NCBI GenBank assembly: GCA_031286695.1
Contig: JAITTY010000020.1
Coordinates: forward strand, 62,001-126,000
Length of the DNA stretch: 64,000 bases
Direction: 5' to 3'
Source: Sphingobacterium sp.
GTDB taxonomy: Bacteria; Bacteroidota; Bacteroidia; Sphingobacteriales; Sphingobacteriaceae
Within the stretch, counting starts at the first letter, position 1. Each line of letters begins with the position of its first letter. The notes under the pieces are model-generated. The model was not told the DNA's origin. It saw only the letters and a program-made list of their open reading frames with translations, and ran no database searches. Below, one piece after another: positions 42,591 to 50,087 of the stretch. A program made the position numbers and the translations under genes.

Positions 42591-44099
42591 TTATTTCAAA
42601 AGTTTCACTTCATACAAATCTTTTCGTCTATCCTTCTTGACTTTCACCGTACCATATTCATGCAGATCTCTCAAGGCATAGAGATCGACATCGGCAATGA
42701 GTACCATTTCCGCATTCGGTGTCGCCTCGGCTTTAATGGCATTATTGGGAAAAGCGAAGTCTGAAGGGGTAAAAACAGCGGACTGCGAATATTGTATATC
42801 CATATTATTCACACGCGGTAAATTGCCCACGGAGCCGGCAATAGCCACATAACATTCATTTTCTATCGCCCTAGCCTGCGCACAGGTACGCACCCGGATG
42901 TATCCGTTTTGGGTATCCGTCATAAAGGGCACAAATAGGATCTGCATCCCCTGATCGGCCAAAATACGGCTCAGTTCAGGAAACTCTACATCGTAACAGA
43001 TCAACAGTCCCACTTTACCACAATCGGTGTCAAAGACCTTGACTTCACTTCCGCCCACCATCCCATAATATTTAAACTCATTCGGTGTGATGTGAATTTT
43101 TTTAAATTCATCCAGTTTGCCGTTGCGATGGCAGAGGTAGGAAACATTGTAGAGTTTTTTGTTTTCCACCAAAGGCATCGACCCGGCAATGATATTCACA
43201 TTGTAGGAAACGGCAAACTGTTGAATGCGATCGATAATTTCTGATGTATGCTGTGCAAGCCTTTCCATTGCCAGACGCTCGGGAAGATCGTTGTAAGGGC
43301 TCATGAGTGGCGTATTGAAAAATTCCGGAAACATGATAAAATCCGTCCCATAATCACTCACCGTATCCACAAAAAACTCAATCTGATCATAAAATGCCTC
43401 CAAATTATCAAACAAACGCATCTGCCATTGTACTAGCCCCAAGCGGATCGTCTGCTTGGTCGTCGAAATAGATCGCGTCTCTGGTTCATAGTAAATATTA
43501 TTCCATTCCAACAGCGTAGCGAACTCCATCGATTCAGCATCCTCGGGCAGATAGTGCTTAAGTATTTTTTTGACATGAAAATCATTCGAAAGCTGAAAAG
43601 TCAGCGTCGGATCATAAATCTCCTTGCGTTTGACTTTCTCGATGTAAACCCGCGGACTCATTTTATCCGCATAGTTATGGTAATTCGGAATACGCCCCCC
43701 GGCAACAATACATTTGAGGTTCATCTGTTCACACAGCTCCTTACGCGCATCATAGAGACGCCGGCCAAGACGTAACGCCCGATGGGCCGGATGAACAAAT
43801 ACTTCTATCCCATAGAGGGTATCACCTTCATCGCTGTGCTTACTGAACTTACCATCGTCAATGATCTCATAATAACTATCGTAAATATTATTCTTCTTTG
43901 AATTTAGGATAATCGACAAGGCACAAGCCACCACATGTCCATCAATCTCCACACATAACTGCCCTTCGGGAAATAATTCGATCAAATCCTGAATATTTTC
44001 CTTTGACCAGGTTTCACCTACCCCATCATAAGCCTGTTCCATCGATTTTTTCAAATCAACATAATCCTTCTTTGTCAAGTTCCGCACTTGAATATCCAT
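42591..44099 (-). CDS. GNAT acetyltransferase-nitrilase fusion protein
   Basis: A 502-aa two-domain cytoplasmic protein. N-terminal GNAT domain (about 1-190), with an R-x-x-R-L-G-R-R-L-Y coenzyme-A loop; C-terminal carbon-nitrogen hydrolase (about 210-502) with the complete triad: Glu259 in M-F-P-E-F, a Lys in H-I-T-P-N-E-type segment near 330, and Cys368 in L-I-C-Y-D-V-E-F-P-E. Known: fusions of this type occur in several bacteria, but the substrate is generally unassigned. A good Shine-Dalgarno AAAGGAG precedes the ATG by about 7 nt, which is rare in this phylum and fixes the start. Followed by the M13 peptidase. Confidence 0.9.
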   Translation of the reverse strand: MDIQVRNLTKKDYVDLKKSMEQAYDGVGETWSKENIQDLIELFPEGQLCVEIDGHVVACALSIILNSKKNNIYDSYYEIIDDGKFSKHSDEGDTLYGIEVFVHPAHRALRLGRRLYDARKELCEQMNLKCIVAGGRIPNYHNYADKMSPRVYIEKVKRKEIYDPTLTFQLSNDFHVKKILKHYLPEDAESMEFATLLEWNNIYYEPETRSISTTKQTIRLGLVQWQMRLFDNLEAFYDQIEFFVDTVSDYGTDFIMFPEFFNTPLMSPYNDLPERLAMERLAQHTSEIIDRIQQFAVSYNVNIIAGSMPLVENKKLYNVSYLCHRNGKLDEFKKIHITPNEFKYYGMVGGSEVKVFDTDCGKVGLLICYDVEFPELSRILADQGMQILFVPFMTDTQNGYIRVRTCAQARAIENECYVAIAGSVGNLPRVNNMDIQYSQSAVFTPSDFAFPNNAIKAEATPNAEMVLIADVDLYALRDLHEYGTVKVKKDRRKDLYEVKLLK

Positions 44100-44127
44100 A
44101 TAAATCTCCTTTTTGAAATTAGTTATC

Positions 44128-44159
44128 TAAATTTAGTAAAAGTAAAGGCCAAGTCCAAA
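44128..44159 (-). promoter_or_regulatory. Candidate promoter of the GNAT-nitrilase gene
   Basis: On the minus strand TTTG (complement of 44156-44159), a 20-nt spacer, and TAAATTTA (44128-44135), one base from TAnnTTTG. It lies about 30 nt before the start codon. Confidence 0.5.
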
Positions 44160-44213
44160 ACTAGCAATAGGCAACAAGCGAAGATCAGATGGTCCCCAAC
44201 TTCATCTTTTAGA

Positions 44214-44279
44214 CAGTGCTTGTTCAGTGCTTGTTCAGTGATTGTTCAGTGCTCATTCAGTGCTTGCTCAGTGTAGACT
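44214..44279. repeat. Six-unit 11-bp tandem repeat
   Basis: Consecutive units of 11 bp each begin CAGTG: CAGTGCTTGTT, CAGTGCTTGTT, CAGTGATTGTT, CAGTGCTCATT, CAGTGCTTGCT, CAGTGTAGACT. The first two are identical; later ones drift and the last is degenerate. Spacing of 11 bp is close to one helical turn, so the units face the same side of DNA. Confidence 0.9.
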
Positions 44280-44474
44280 GAATAAACACTGACTTATTAC
44301 TGACTAAACATTGATTAAAAAATGTTAATAGGCCCTATTTGGTATGCGAATGTTTCAGTTTTAAAATAGATCTTTGATGGTCTATACATTACCAGGCAAT
44401 TATGGCAATCATCTTTTTTATACACGAACCGAATCAGCGCAACGGGAAGACTTTGCTAATATTAAGAACATAAA

Positions 44475-44502
44475 AAAAGCGCCAATTATTAATTGGCGCT
44501 TC
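44475..44502 (-). terminator. Terminator of the DUF3467 gene
   Basis: AGCGCCAATT at 44478-44487 pairs with AATTGGCGCT at 44491-44500, and the minus strand continues into T7. Confidence 0.88.
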
Positions 44503-44529
44503 TGATATCTCAATGATAGCTGCTATCAA

Positions 44530-44871
44530 CTATGCTTGACCTTGTGGCGTTCCAAAAGGGAATGCAACTGTAGGATCACCACCTTGTTGAGGTTGTTCAG
44601 CAACACCTAAGTCCATTTTAATTGGGCCATTTAATGCTTCGAAACGGTTCACGTTATCAACCAATGCACCTAACAAGCGTTTTGCATGCTCTGGAGTCAA
44701 AACGATTCTTGATTTCACTTTTGCTTTTGGCACTCCTGGCATCACACGGATAAAGTCAACCACAAATTCAGTATTAGAGTGAGTGATAATCGCAAGATTT
44801 GAGTAGGTTCCTTCTGCTACTTCTTCTGTCAACTCAATGCTCAATTCGTTTTGATTTTGGTTATTTTCCAT
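44530..44871 (-). CDS. DUF3467 family protein
   Basis: A 113-aa soluble protein. Seen: acidic N-terminus, Y-S-N-L-A-I-I-T-H-S-N-T-E-F-V-V-D-F near residues 23-40, then R-V-M-P-G-V-P-K-A-K-V-K-S-R-I-V-L-T-P-E-H-A-K-R-L-L-G-A-L, which matches the DUF3467 pattern. Known: the function is not established; the family resembles a small regulator fold. It follows the M42 peptidase gene by 36 nt and is probably co-transcribed with it. Confidence 0.85.
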   Translation of the reverse strand: MENNQNQNELSIELTEEVAEGTYSNLAIITHSNTEFVVDFIRVMPGVPKAKVKSRIVLTPEHAKRLLGALVDNVNRFEALNGPIKMDLGVAEQPQQGGDPTVAFPFGTPQGQA

Positions 44872-44907
44872 AATAATTCTAATGATAAGTTAATATATTC
44901 TTAAATT

Positions 44908-46026
44908 CTACTTTGTAAATGTTCTAAAGTCTTGTCCATTCTCAATATTCAATAATGTTTCGTAGATCAATCTGATCACATTGTCAACATCTTCTTTATG
45001 AACCATCTCCACTGTTGTGTGCATATAACGGAGCGGTAAAGAAATCAACGCAGACGGTACACCACCATTACTATAGGCAAATGCGTCCGTATCAGTTCCT
45101 GTAAAACGAGAAGAAGCCTGACGCTGGAAAGGAATATTATTCTTCTCAGCAACCTTAACCAACAGTTTATTCAGATTGATCTGAACTGCTGGAGCATAAG
45201 ACAATACCGGACCTTTTCCTGAAAACAGATCGCCCTGCGTGATTTTATTGATCATCGGAGTTTGTGTATCATGTGTCACATCGGTTACGATAGCGACATT
45301 CGGTTTGATACGATCTGCAATCATTTCGGCACCACGTAAACCAATCTCTTCTTGCACCGAATTTACGATATATAATCCAAATGGCAATTTCTTTTTATTC
45401 TCTTTTAGCAAACGAGCAACCTCAGCGATCATAAAACCACCGGCACGATTGTCCATAGCCCGCCCAACATAATAACGGTCGTTGAGGATAGAGAATGTAT
45501 CTTCGTATGTAATGACACACCCCACATGTATACCCAAGGCTTCAACCTCTTCTTTGGTACTACAGCCGCAATCCAAAAAGATGTTTTTTAGCGAAGGATT
45601 TTCTTCTTTCTCTCCCGAACGTGTATGAATTGCCGGCCAGCCGAATACAGCTTTGACAATGCCCTTTTCCGTATGGATATTCACGCGCTTAGACGGTGCA
45701 ATCTGGTGATCCGAACCACCGTTACGTATCACATAGATTAGTCCATCTTTGGTAATGTAATTGACAAACCAAGAAATCTCATCCGCATGAGCCTCTATAA
45801 CGACCTTATATTCCGCCTTTGGATTGATTACCCCTACAGCCGTACCGTAGTTGTCAACGAATGTATCATCAACATAAGGCTTCAAATAATCCAACCACAG
45901 TCGCTGTCCTTCCCACTCGAATCCTGTAGGAGAAGCATTATTGATATATTTCTCAAAAAATGAAAGCGAATCTTTAGTCACAACCGCGTCGTGCTTCGGC
46001 TCTTTTTTCTTGTTTTTTTCTGCCAT
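44908..46026 (-). CDS. M42 family aminopeptidase
   Basis: Cytoplasmic tetrahedral aminopeptidase of 372 aa. Seen: first metal His/Asp in V-V-I-E-A-H-A-D-E-I, the bridging D-N-R-A-G-G, catalytic Glu-Glu in Q-E-E-I-G-L-R-G-A, then D-V-T-H-D-T and the last metal His in M-H-T-T-V-E-M-V-H. Such enzymes finish peptide breakdown downstream of the proteasome or other proteases. A Lys-rich N-terminal tail precedes the domain. Confidence 0.93.
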   Translation of the reverse strand: MAEKNKKKEPKHDAVVTKDSLSFFEKYINNASPTGFEWEGQRLWLDYLKPYVDDTFVDNYGTAVGVINPKAEYKVVIEAHADEISWFVNYITKDGLIYVIRNGGSDHQIAPSKRVNIHTEKGIVKAVFGWPAIHTRSGEKEENPSLKNIFLDCGCSTKEEVEALGIHVGCVITYEDTFSILNDRYYVGRAMDNRAGGFMIAEVARLLKENKKKLPFGLYIVNSVQEEIGLRGAEMIADRIKPNVAIVTDVTHDTQTPMINKITQGDLFSGKGPVLSYAPAVQINLNKLLVKVAEKNNIPFQRQASSRFTGTDTDAFAYSNGGVPSALISLPLRYMHTTVEMVHKEDVDNVIRLIYETLLNIENGQDFRTFTK

Positions 46027-46294
46027 CTTTTCCTTTTCTATTTACTTTCGTCAAAATATGAAAATTTCAATGAAATGCAAAAGTAAAAATGTTTTTTGAA
46101 ATATTGTTTGCGCATTTTTTAGATCATCTCCCCTTATTTTAGTAAAAAAGATCAGCAAAAGACAATATTTCATTCACGATGAATGGATTAGGTTCGCAGC
46201 CTAATGATATTATGCTTAAAAACAAATTGTAGGAATAAAAAATGAGATTAAAGCTTATCTTTACTCCAAAGTAATTTAAACAGCTATAAAATTT

Positions 46295-47110
46295 ATGAAT
46301 TCAATATTAAGTGCAATACATTGGAATATTGACCCCGAAATGTTCAACTTTGGCGCCTTTGCCCTTCGCTATTATGCCTTATGCTGGTTATTAGCGTTTT
46401 TTGTTTCCTACGTGATCATGTTGCGTATATTCAAAAAGGAAGGCCGCACACAGGAACAATTGGATCAGCTTTCAATTTATATTTTCCTGGGCACTTTGAT
46501 CGGAGCTCGATTGGGGCACTGCCTATTTTACGATTTTGACTATTACAAAGATCATATACTTGAAATCTTCCTTCCCTTCAAATGGGATAAAACAGGATTT
46601 CATATCACCGGCTTTGCAGGTTTGGCTTCCCACGGCGGCGCCATCGGTATTATCCTCGCGCTATATTTATTCTGCAGAAAAACAAAAACCGACTTTTTAT
46701 GGTTAGCGGACAGATTGGTCGTTGTAGTCCCTATTGCCGGTGCACTTATCCGAATCGGAAATTTCTTCAATTCTGAAATAATTGGTACACCTACGGATCT
46801 ACCTTGGGCCATCGTGTTTGACCGTGTGGACAATGTGCCCCGCCATCCAGGACAGCTTTATGAAGCAATCGCCTATATTTTGATCTTTATTATCATTGGT
46901 TCCCTATTCAAATCGAATCCAAATCGCCAAAAAGGTCAATTATTTGGCATATTCATGGTCCTATTGTTCGGTGCCCGTATGGTCTTGGAACACTTTAAAA
47001 TTGACCAAGAGGCATTTGAGCAAGGTATGGCTTTGAATATGGGTCAATTGTTGAGTATACCTTTTATTCTGGTAGGTTTTTACTTTATCTTCCGGAAAAC
47101 CAAAGCTTAA
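46295..47110 (+). CDS. lgt: Prolipoprotein diacylglyceryl transferase
   Basis: Inner-membrane enzyme that adds diacylglycerol to the lipobox Cys, the first step of lipoprotein maturation. Seen: seven spans; G-A-R-L-G-H-C-L-F-Y-D, G-L-A-S-H-G-G-A-I-G, R-I-G-N-F-F-N-S-E-I-I-G and the R-H-P-G-Q-L-Y-E-A signature, where the family's essential Arg and His lie. Length 271 aa is normal. Monocistronic with a terminator. Confidence 0.96.
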   Translation: MNSILSAIHWNIDPEMFNFGAFALRYYALCWLLAFFVSYVIMLRIFKKEGRTQEQLDQLSIYIFLGTLIGARLGHCLFYDFDYYKDHILEIFLPFKWDKTGFHITGFAGLASHGGAIGIILALYLFCRKTKTDFLWLADRLVVVVPIAGALIRIGNFFNSEIIGTPTDLPWAIVFDRVDNVPRHPGQLYEAIAYILIFIIIGSLFKSNPNRQKGQLFGIFMVLLFGARMVLEHFKIDQEAFEQGMALNMGQLLSIPFILVGFYFIFRKTKA

Positions 47111-47154
47111 AACAGGGTGCAATATGTCCTTGTTTGCAAATACACGACTTAACG

Positions 47155-47190
47155 GGCATCTTTTCAAGAAAAGATGCCTTGTTTTTTTTC
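47155..47190 (+). terminator. Terminator of lgt
   Basis: GGCATCTTTT at 47155-47164 pairs with AAAAGATGCC at 47169-47178, followed by TTGTTTTTTTT. Confidence 0.9.
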
Positions 47191-47212
47191 AATACCTGCA
47201 AAGATTACTATA

Positions 47213-47263
47213 TTAGGCTTCAATAAATAATATATCTTTTTACAACAAGAAACTTAAGCCTAA
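47213..47263 (+). promoter_or_regulatory. Leader inverted repeat directly before trpB
   Basis: TTAGGCTT at 47213-47220 pairs with AAGCCTAA at 47256-47263, an 8-bp stem enclosing a 35-nt loop that ends 1 nt before the ATG. If formed in RNA it would mask the translation start region; as DNA it could be an operator. Confidence 0.35.
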
Positions 47264-47264
47264 A

Positions 47265-48455
47265 ATGAGTCTAGCACAAGCTGCATCTGTCGAAGCAAAT
47301 GAGAAGATGCTTCAATACAATGGTCAATATGGAGAGTATGGCGGATCTTACATCCCCCCGGTACTGGAAGAGCAATTAAATAAGCTGGCTGCTTTTTTCG
47401 ATAGCCATGTCCAAAAAGAAGAATTCCAAAAAGAATTTATTGCGATCTTAAAACATTATGTCGGTCGCCCCTCACCCTTATATTACGCGAAGAATTTAAG
47501 CGAATATGTCGGTTCCAAAATCTATTTAAAGCGAGAAGATCTCAACCATACAGGTTCCCACAAGATAAACAACTGTATCGGTCAAATTCTTCTGGCTAAA
47601 CAAATGGGCGCAACGGAGATCATTGCCGAAACTGGCGCCGGTCAACATGGTGTTGCAACAGCAACAGCAGCAGCATTGTTAAACATCCCCTGTAAAGTAT
47701 TTATGGGCGAAATCGACGCTGCGCGCCAGGCCCTTAACGTCAAACGCATGGAATTATTGGGTGCCGAAGTTGTAACAACCAACTTAGGTAGCCGTACATT
47801 GAAGGATGCCGTAGATGCAGCCTTGATGTATTACGTCGAAAATCCAACATCTTATTATCTATTGGGATCACACGTAGGTCCGCACCCCTATCCAAAAATG
47901 GTCGGCTATTTTCAAAGCGTTATTGGTAAAGAAGCACGCCAGCAGATTCTTGATCAGGAAGGGCGCCTTCCCGACAGCATCTTTGCCTGTGTAGGTGGTG
48001 GGTCAAATGCCATTGGCTTATTTTCGGGTTTTCTTGATGATCACGCCGTCGAAATTCATGGTGGTGAAGGCGGTGGCACCGGAACTTATCCAAAAACAGC
48101 TGCGACACTCTCTTTTGGTAAACCAACCGTATTCCAAGGAACCTTTTCGTACTGTCTGGTCGATGAAGATGGGAATCCGATCCCGTCAACCTCGGTGTCT
48201 GCGGGCCTCGATTACCCAGGGATATCGCCGCAACATGCGCAGCTAAAAGATAGCAATCGTGCAAACTATCACCCCGTGACCGACGCCGAGGCTATTGATG
48301 CTTACAAGTTGCTTTCCCGACTGGAAGGTATTATTCCGGCCATTGAATCGTCACATGCTGTTGCCCTTGCGGTGAAACTGCTCAAAGACAAAAACCAAGT
48401 CGCTATTGTAAACCTTTCTGGACGTGGCGACAAGGATGTTGACCGCGAATTCTAG
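47265..48455 (+). CDS. trpB: Tryptophan synthase beta subunit
   Basis: PLP enzyme joining indole and serine to make tryptophan; 396 aa, a TrpB1 length. Seen: G-E-Y-G-G-S-Y-I-P near residues 23-31, PLP-Lys100 in H-T-G-S-H-K-I-N-N, catalytic Glu122 in A-E-T-G-A-G-Q-H-G, phosphate-binding G-G-G-S-N-A-I-G near 246, and E-S-S-H-A near the end. No trpA or other trp gene is adjacent; it stands between lgt and an L,D-transpeptidase-fold gene. The known complex partner must lie elsewhere. Confidence 0.96.
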   Translation: MSLAQAASVEANEKMLQYNGQYGEYGGSYIPPVLEEQLNKLAAFFDSHVQKEEFQKEFIAILKHYVGRPSPLYYAKNLSEYVGSKIYLKREDLNHTGSHKINNCIGQILLAKQMGATEIIAETGAGQHGVATATAAALLNIPCKVFMGEIDAARQALNVKRMELLGAEVVTTNLGSRTLKDAVDAALMYYVENPTSYYLLGSHVGPHPYPKMVGYFQSVIGKEARQQILDQEGRLPDSIFACVGGGSNAIGLFSGFLDDHAVEIHGGEGGGTGTYPKTAATLSFGKPTVFQGTFSYCLVDEDGNPIPSTSVSAGLDYPGISPQHAQLKDSNRANYHPVTDAEAIDAYKLLSRLEGIIPAIESSHAVALAVKLLKDKNQVAIVNLSGRGDKDVDREF

Positions 48456-48479
48456 ACGGCAGCATCAAAATACATGAGT

Positions 48480-48530
48480 AGACCGATTGGCTAACTTAGG
48501 TTAGGCAATCGGTCTAAACATTTTATCCAT
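48480..48530 (+). terminator. Terminator of trpB
   Basis: AGACCGATTG at 48480-48489 pairs with CAATCGGTCT at 48506-48515, extended inside by CTAAC/GTTAG. The following T tract is short. Confidence 0.8.
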
Positions 48531-48548
48531 TAGCTAACGATCTCCAAG

Positions 48549-49091
48549 ATGAATCGACCAAGAAATCGTCGAATAGTATTAAAAACAGTAGTCAGCCTCC
48601 TAGTCTTACTTGGCCTGGGCCTGATTGGCTATAATCTTTATCCCGAACCAACTTTGGGCCAAAATACTAAGGTAGACAAACTTATCGTCTATAAATCTAA
48701 AAGGACACTATTGGCCTATAGTAAAGGAAAGCTCCTAAAATCTTACCGCATTTCACTGGGCGGCCAACCTCTGGGGGCCAAAGAATTTGAAGGCGATTTA
48801 AAAACGCCCGAAGGTCTTTATACGATCAACGATAAAAATCAATACAGCAGCTATCACAAAAATCTGGGGGTCTCTTACCCGAATGAACAAGATATCGCCC
48901 ATGCCAAAAGTTTGGGAAAAGATGCCGGTGGCGACATCAAAATCCACGGGCTCCGAAACGGACTAGGCTTTATCGGTAAATTGCAACGCCACATGGACTG
49001 GACTTTCGGTTGTATGGCACTTACAAACTCGGAAATTGACGAGCTTTTTGATGCAGTCCCAATAGGCACAGCTATTGAGATCAACCCCTAA
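48549..49091 (+). CDS. L,D-transpeptidase-fold (YkuD) protein
   Basis: A 180-aa protein with an N-terminal membrane span (about 12-28) and a periplasmic YkuD domain. Seen: I-K-I-H-G-L (His) and catalytic D-W-T-F-G-C-M-A-L-T-N with Cys; the usual Arg after G-C-I is replaced by Ala. That D-W-T-x-G-C-x-A-L-x-N form is the one seen in the YafK/DpaA group rather than crosslinking L,D-transpeptidases. Inferred: a peptidoglycan-modifying or protein-release enzyme. It is monocistronic. Confidence 0.87.
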   Translation: MNRPRNRRIVLKTVVSLLVLLGLGLIGYNLYPEPTLGQNTKVDKLIVYKSKRTLLAYSKGKLLKSYRISLGGQPLGAKEFEGDLKTPEGLYTINDKNQYSSYHKNLGVSYPNEQDIAHAKSLGKDAGGDIKIHGLRNGLGFIGKLQRHMDWTFGCMALTNSEIDELFDAVPIGTAIEINP

Positions 49092-49464
49092 CAAACTGAG
49101 GACTAAAGCTCTCGTCAGCCATCCCATTACGCTCAACAGCAGACGATCTAACCTTTCCGTCATACTTTTCCTGTAGACATTTTTCAAAATACTACAAGAT
49201 AAACCCTAAATATTACAACCCCATGTCTAATAAATTATCGATTTTTGAGTTTACATGAGTAACTTGTATTTAAAATAATTCCGATGGAATATCCAAATGT
49301 GACAAACATACAAATACCGATAACCACATCGTAGCATGCACGGCATCTAAGAATTAAAACACGTGCATAAAATCAACAGGATATTCCAATGGTTTCTAAA
49401 AGACAAAATGCGAAGCATTTATGAAGACCACTGGATGTAGACACAAATCAATAATAATTTATAT
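49092..49464. other. Intergenic region before the AraC-like regulator
   Basis: A 373-nt non-coding gap, AT-rich. A small hairpin AAATGC-GAA-GCATTT at 49406-49420 lies about 45 nt before the AraC-like ATG. I see no supported gene and no clear promoter. Confidence 0.35.
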
Positions 49465-50031
49465 ATGAAACTTGCAATAAAGAATATGGTATGCAATAGA
49501 TGCATTATGGTTGTTGAAAATGAATTGGCGAAGCTCAATCTCCATGTTAAGCATATTTCTTTGGGCCAAGTTGAGATTGAGGAAGAGCTGACCAAAGCGG
49601 AGAGCAAGCAACTTGCTTCAAATTTTTCGGCACTTGGGTTTGAACTGATTGACGATAAAAGAACAGTCATCATCGAACAGGTTAAACATCTGGTATTGGA
49701 TCTCATCCGCAATCAACATAACGAGACCAGCCTTAATCTTTCCGAAATCATCAGCACGAAAGTACACCATGATTACAACTACATCTCCAATCTTTTTTCG
49801 GATGTTGAAGGCATAACTATCGAAAAATACTTCATCGGCCAGAAAATTGAATATGTCAAAGAGTTATTAGTTTACGACGAACTTACCTTGAGTGAGATTG
49901 CTTATAAACTGAATTACTCCAGTGTTGCCTATTTAAGCAATCAATTTAAAAAAGTAACCGGATTGACGCCAAGCCACTTTAAACAGATCAAAGACAATAA
50001 ACGCAAACCACTCGACAAGATCAATGATTAA
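49465..50031 (+). CDS. AraC-family regulator with HMA-like N-terminal domain
   Basis: A 188-aa transcription regulator. Seen: N-terminal 70 residues with beta-alpha-beta layout and a metal-binding-like C-x-x-C (Cys10 and Cys13 in M-V-C-N-R-C) like heavy-metal-associated domains; the C-terminal AraC-type double HTH with L-T-L-S-E-I-A-Y-K-L-N-Y-S-S-V-A-Y-L-S-N-Q-F-K-K-V-T-G-L-T-P at about 137-170. Inferred: senses copper or another soft metal through the Cys pair. It stands alone; no metal-export gene is adjacent. Confidence 0.85.
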   Translation: MKLAIKNMVCNRCIMVVENELAKLNLHVKHISLGQVEIEEELTKAESKQLASNFSALGFELIDDKRTVIIEQVKHLVLDLIRNQHNETSLNLSEIISTKVHHDYNYISNLFSDVEGITIEKYFIGQKIEYVKELLVYDELTLSEIAYKLNYSSVAYLSNQFKKVTGLTPSHFKQIKDNKRKPLDKIND

Positions 50032-50060
50032 GGAGCGGCCACAAGCGTTACAAAAACAGA

Positions 50061-50084
50061 AAAGGCTTCCGAGCGGAAGCCTTT
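50061..50084. terminator. Bidirectional terminator
   Basis: AAAGGCTTCCG at 50061-50071 pairs with CGGAAGCCTTT at 50074-50084 with a 2-nt nominal loop (in practice 4-nt), located between the convergent regulator and DUF4954 genes. Confidence 0.85.
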
Positions 50085-50087
50085 CTT

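Larger units (their letters stand above)
44100..44529. other. Intergenic region with tandem repeats
   Basis: The 430-nt gap holds a promoter for the GNAT-nitrilase gene at its left end, six 11-bp repeats, and the terminator of the DUF3467 gene at its right end. A short open frame can be read through the terminator at about 44377-44505, but I reject it. Confidence 0.6.

Noticed and set aside
44088..44276. Open frame with a repeated S-A-C-S-V peptide
   Set aside because: It is only the translation of the 11-bp repeat and overlaps the GNAT-nitrilase promoter.
44214..44279. Possible CRISPR array
   Set aside because: Units are contiguous and 11 bp long, with no spacers of 30-40 bp and no cas gene in the window.
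44376..44505. Short open frame of about 42 codons, plus strand
   Set aside because: It runs straight through the DUF3467 terminator hairpin and has no ribosome-binding or domain support.
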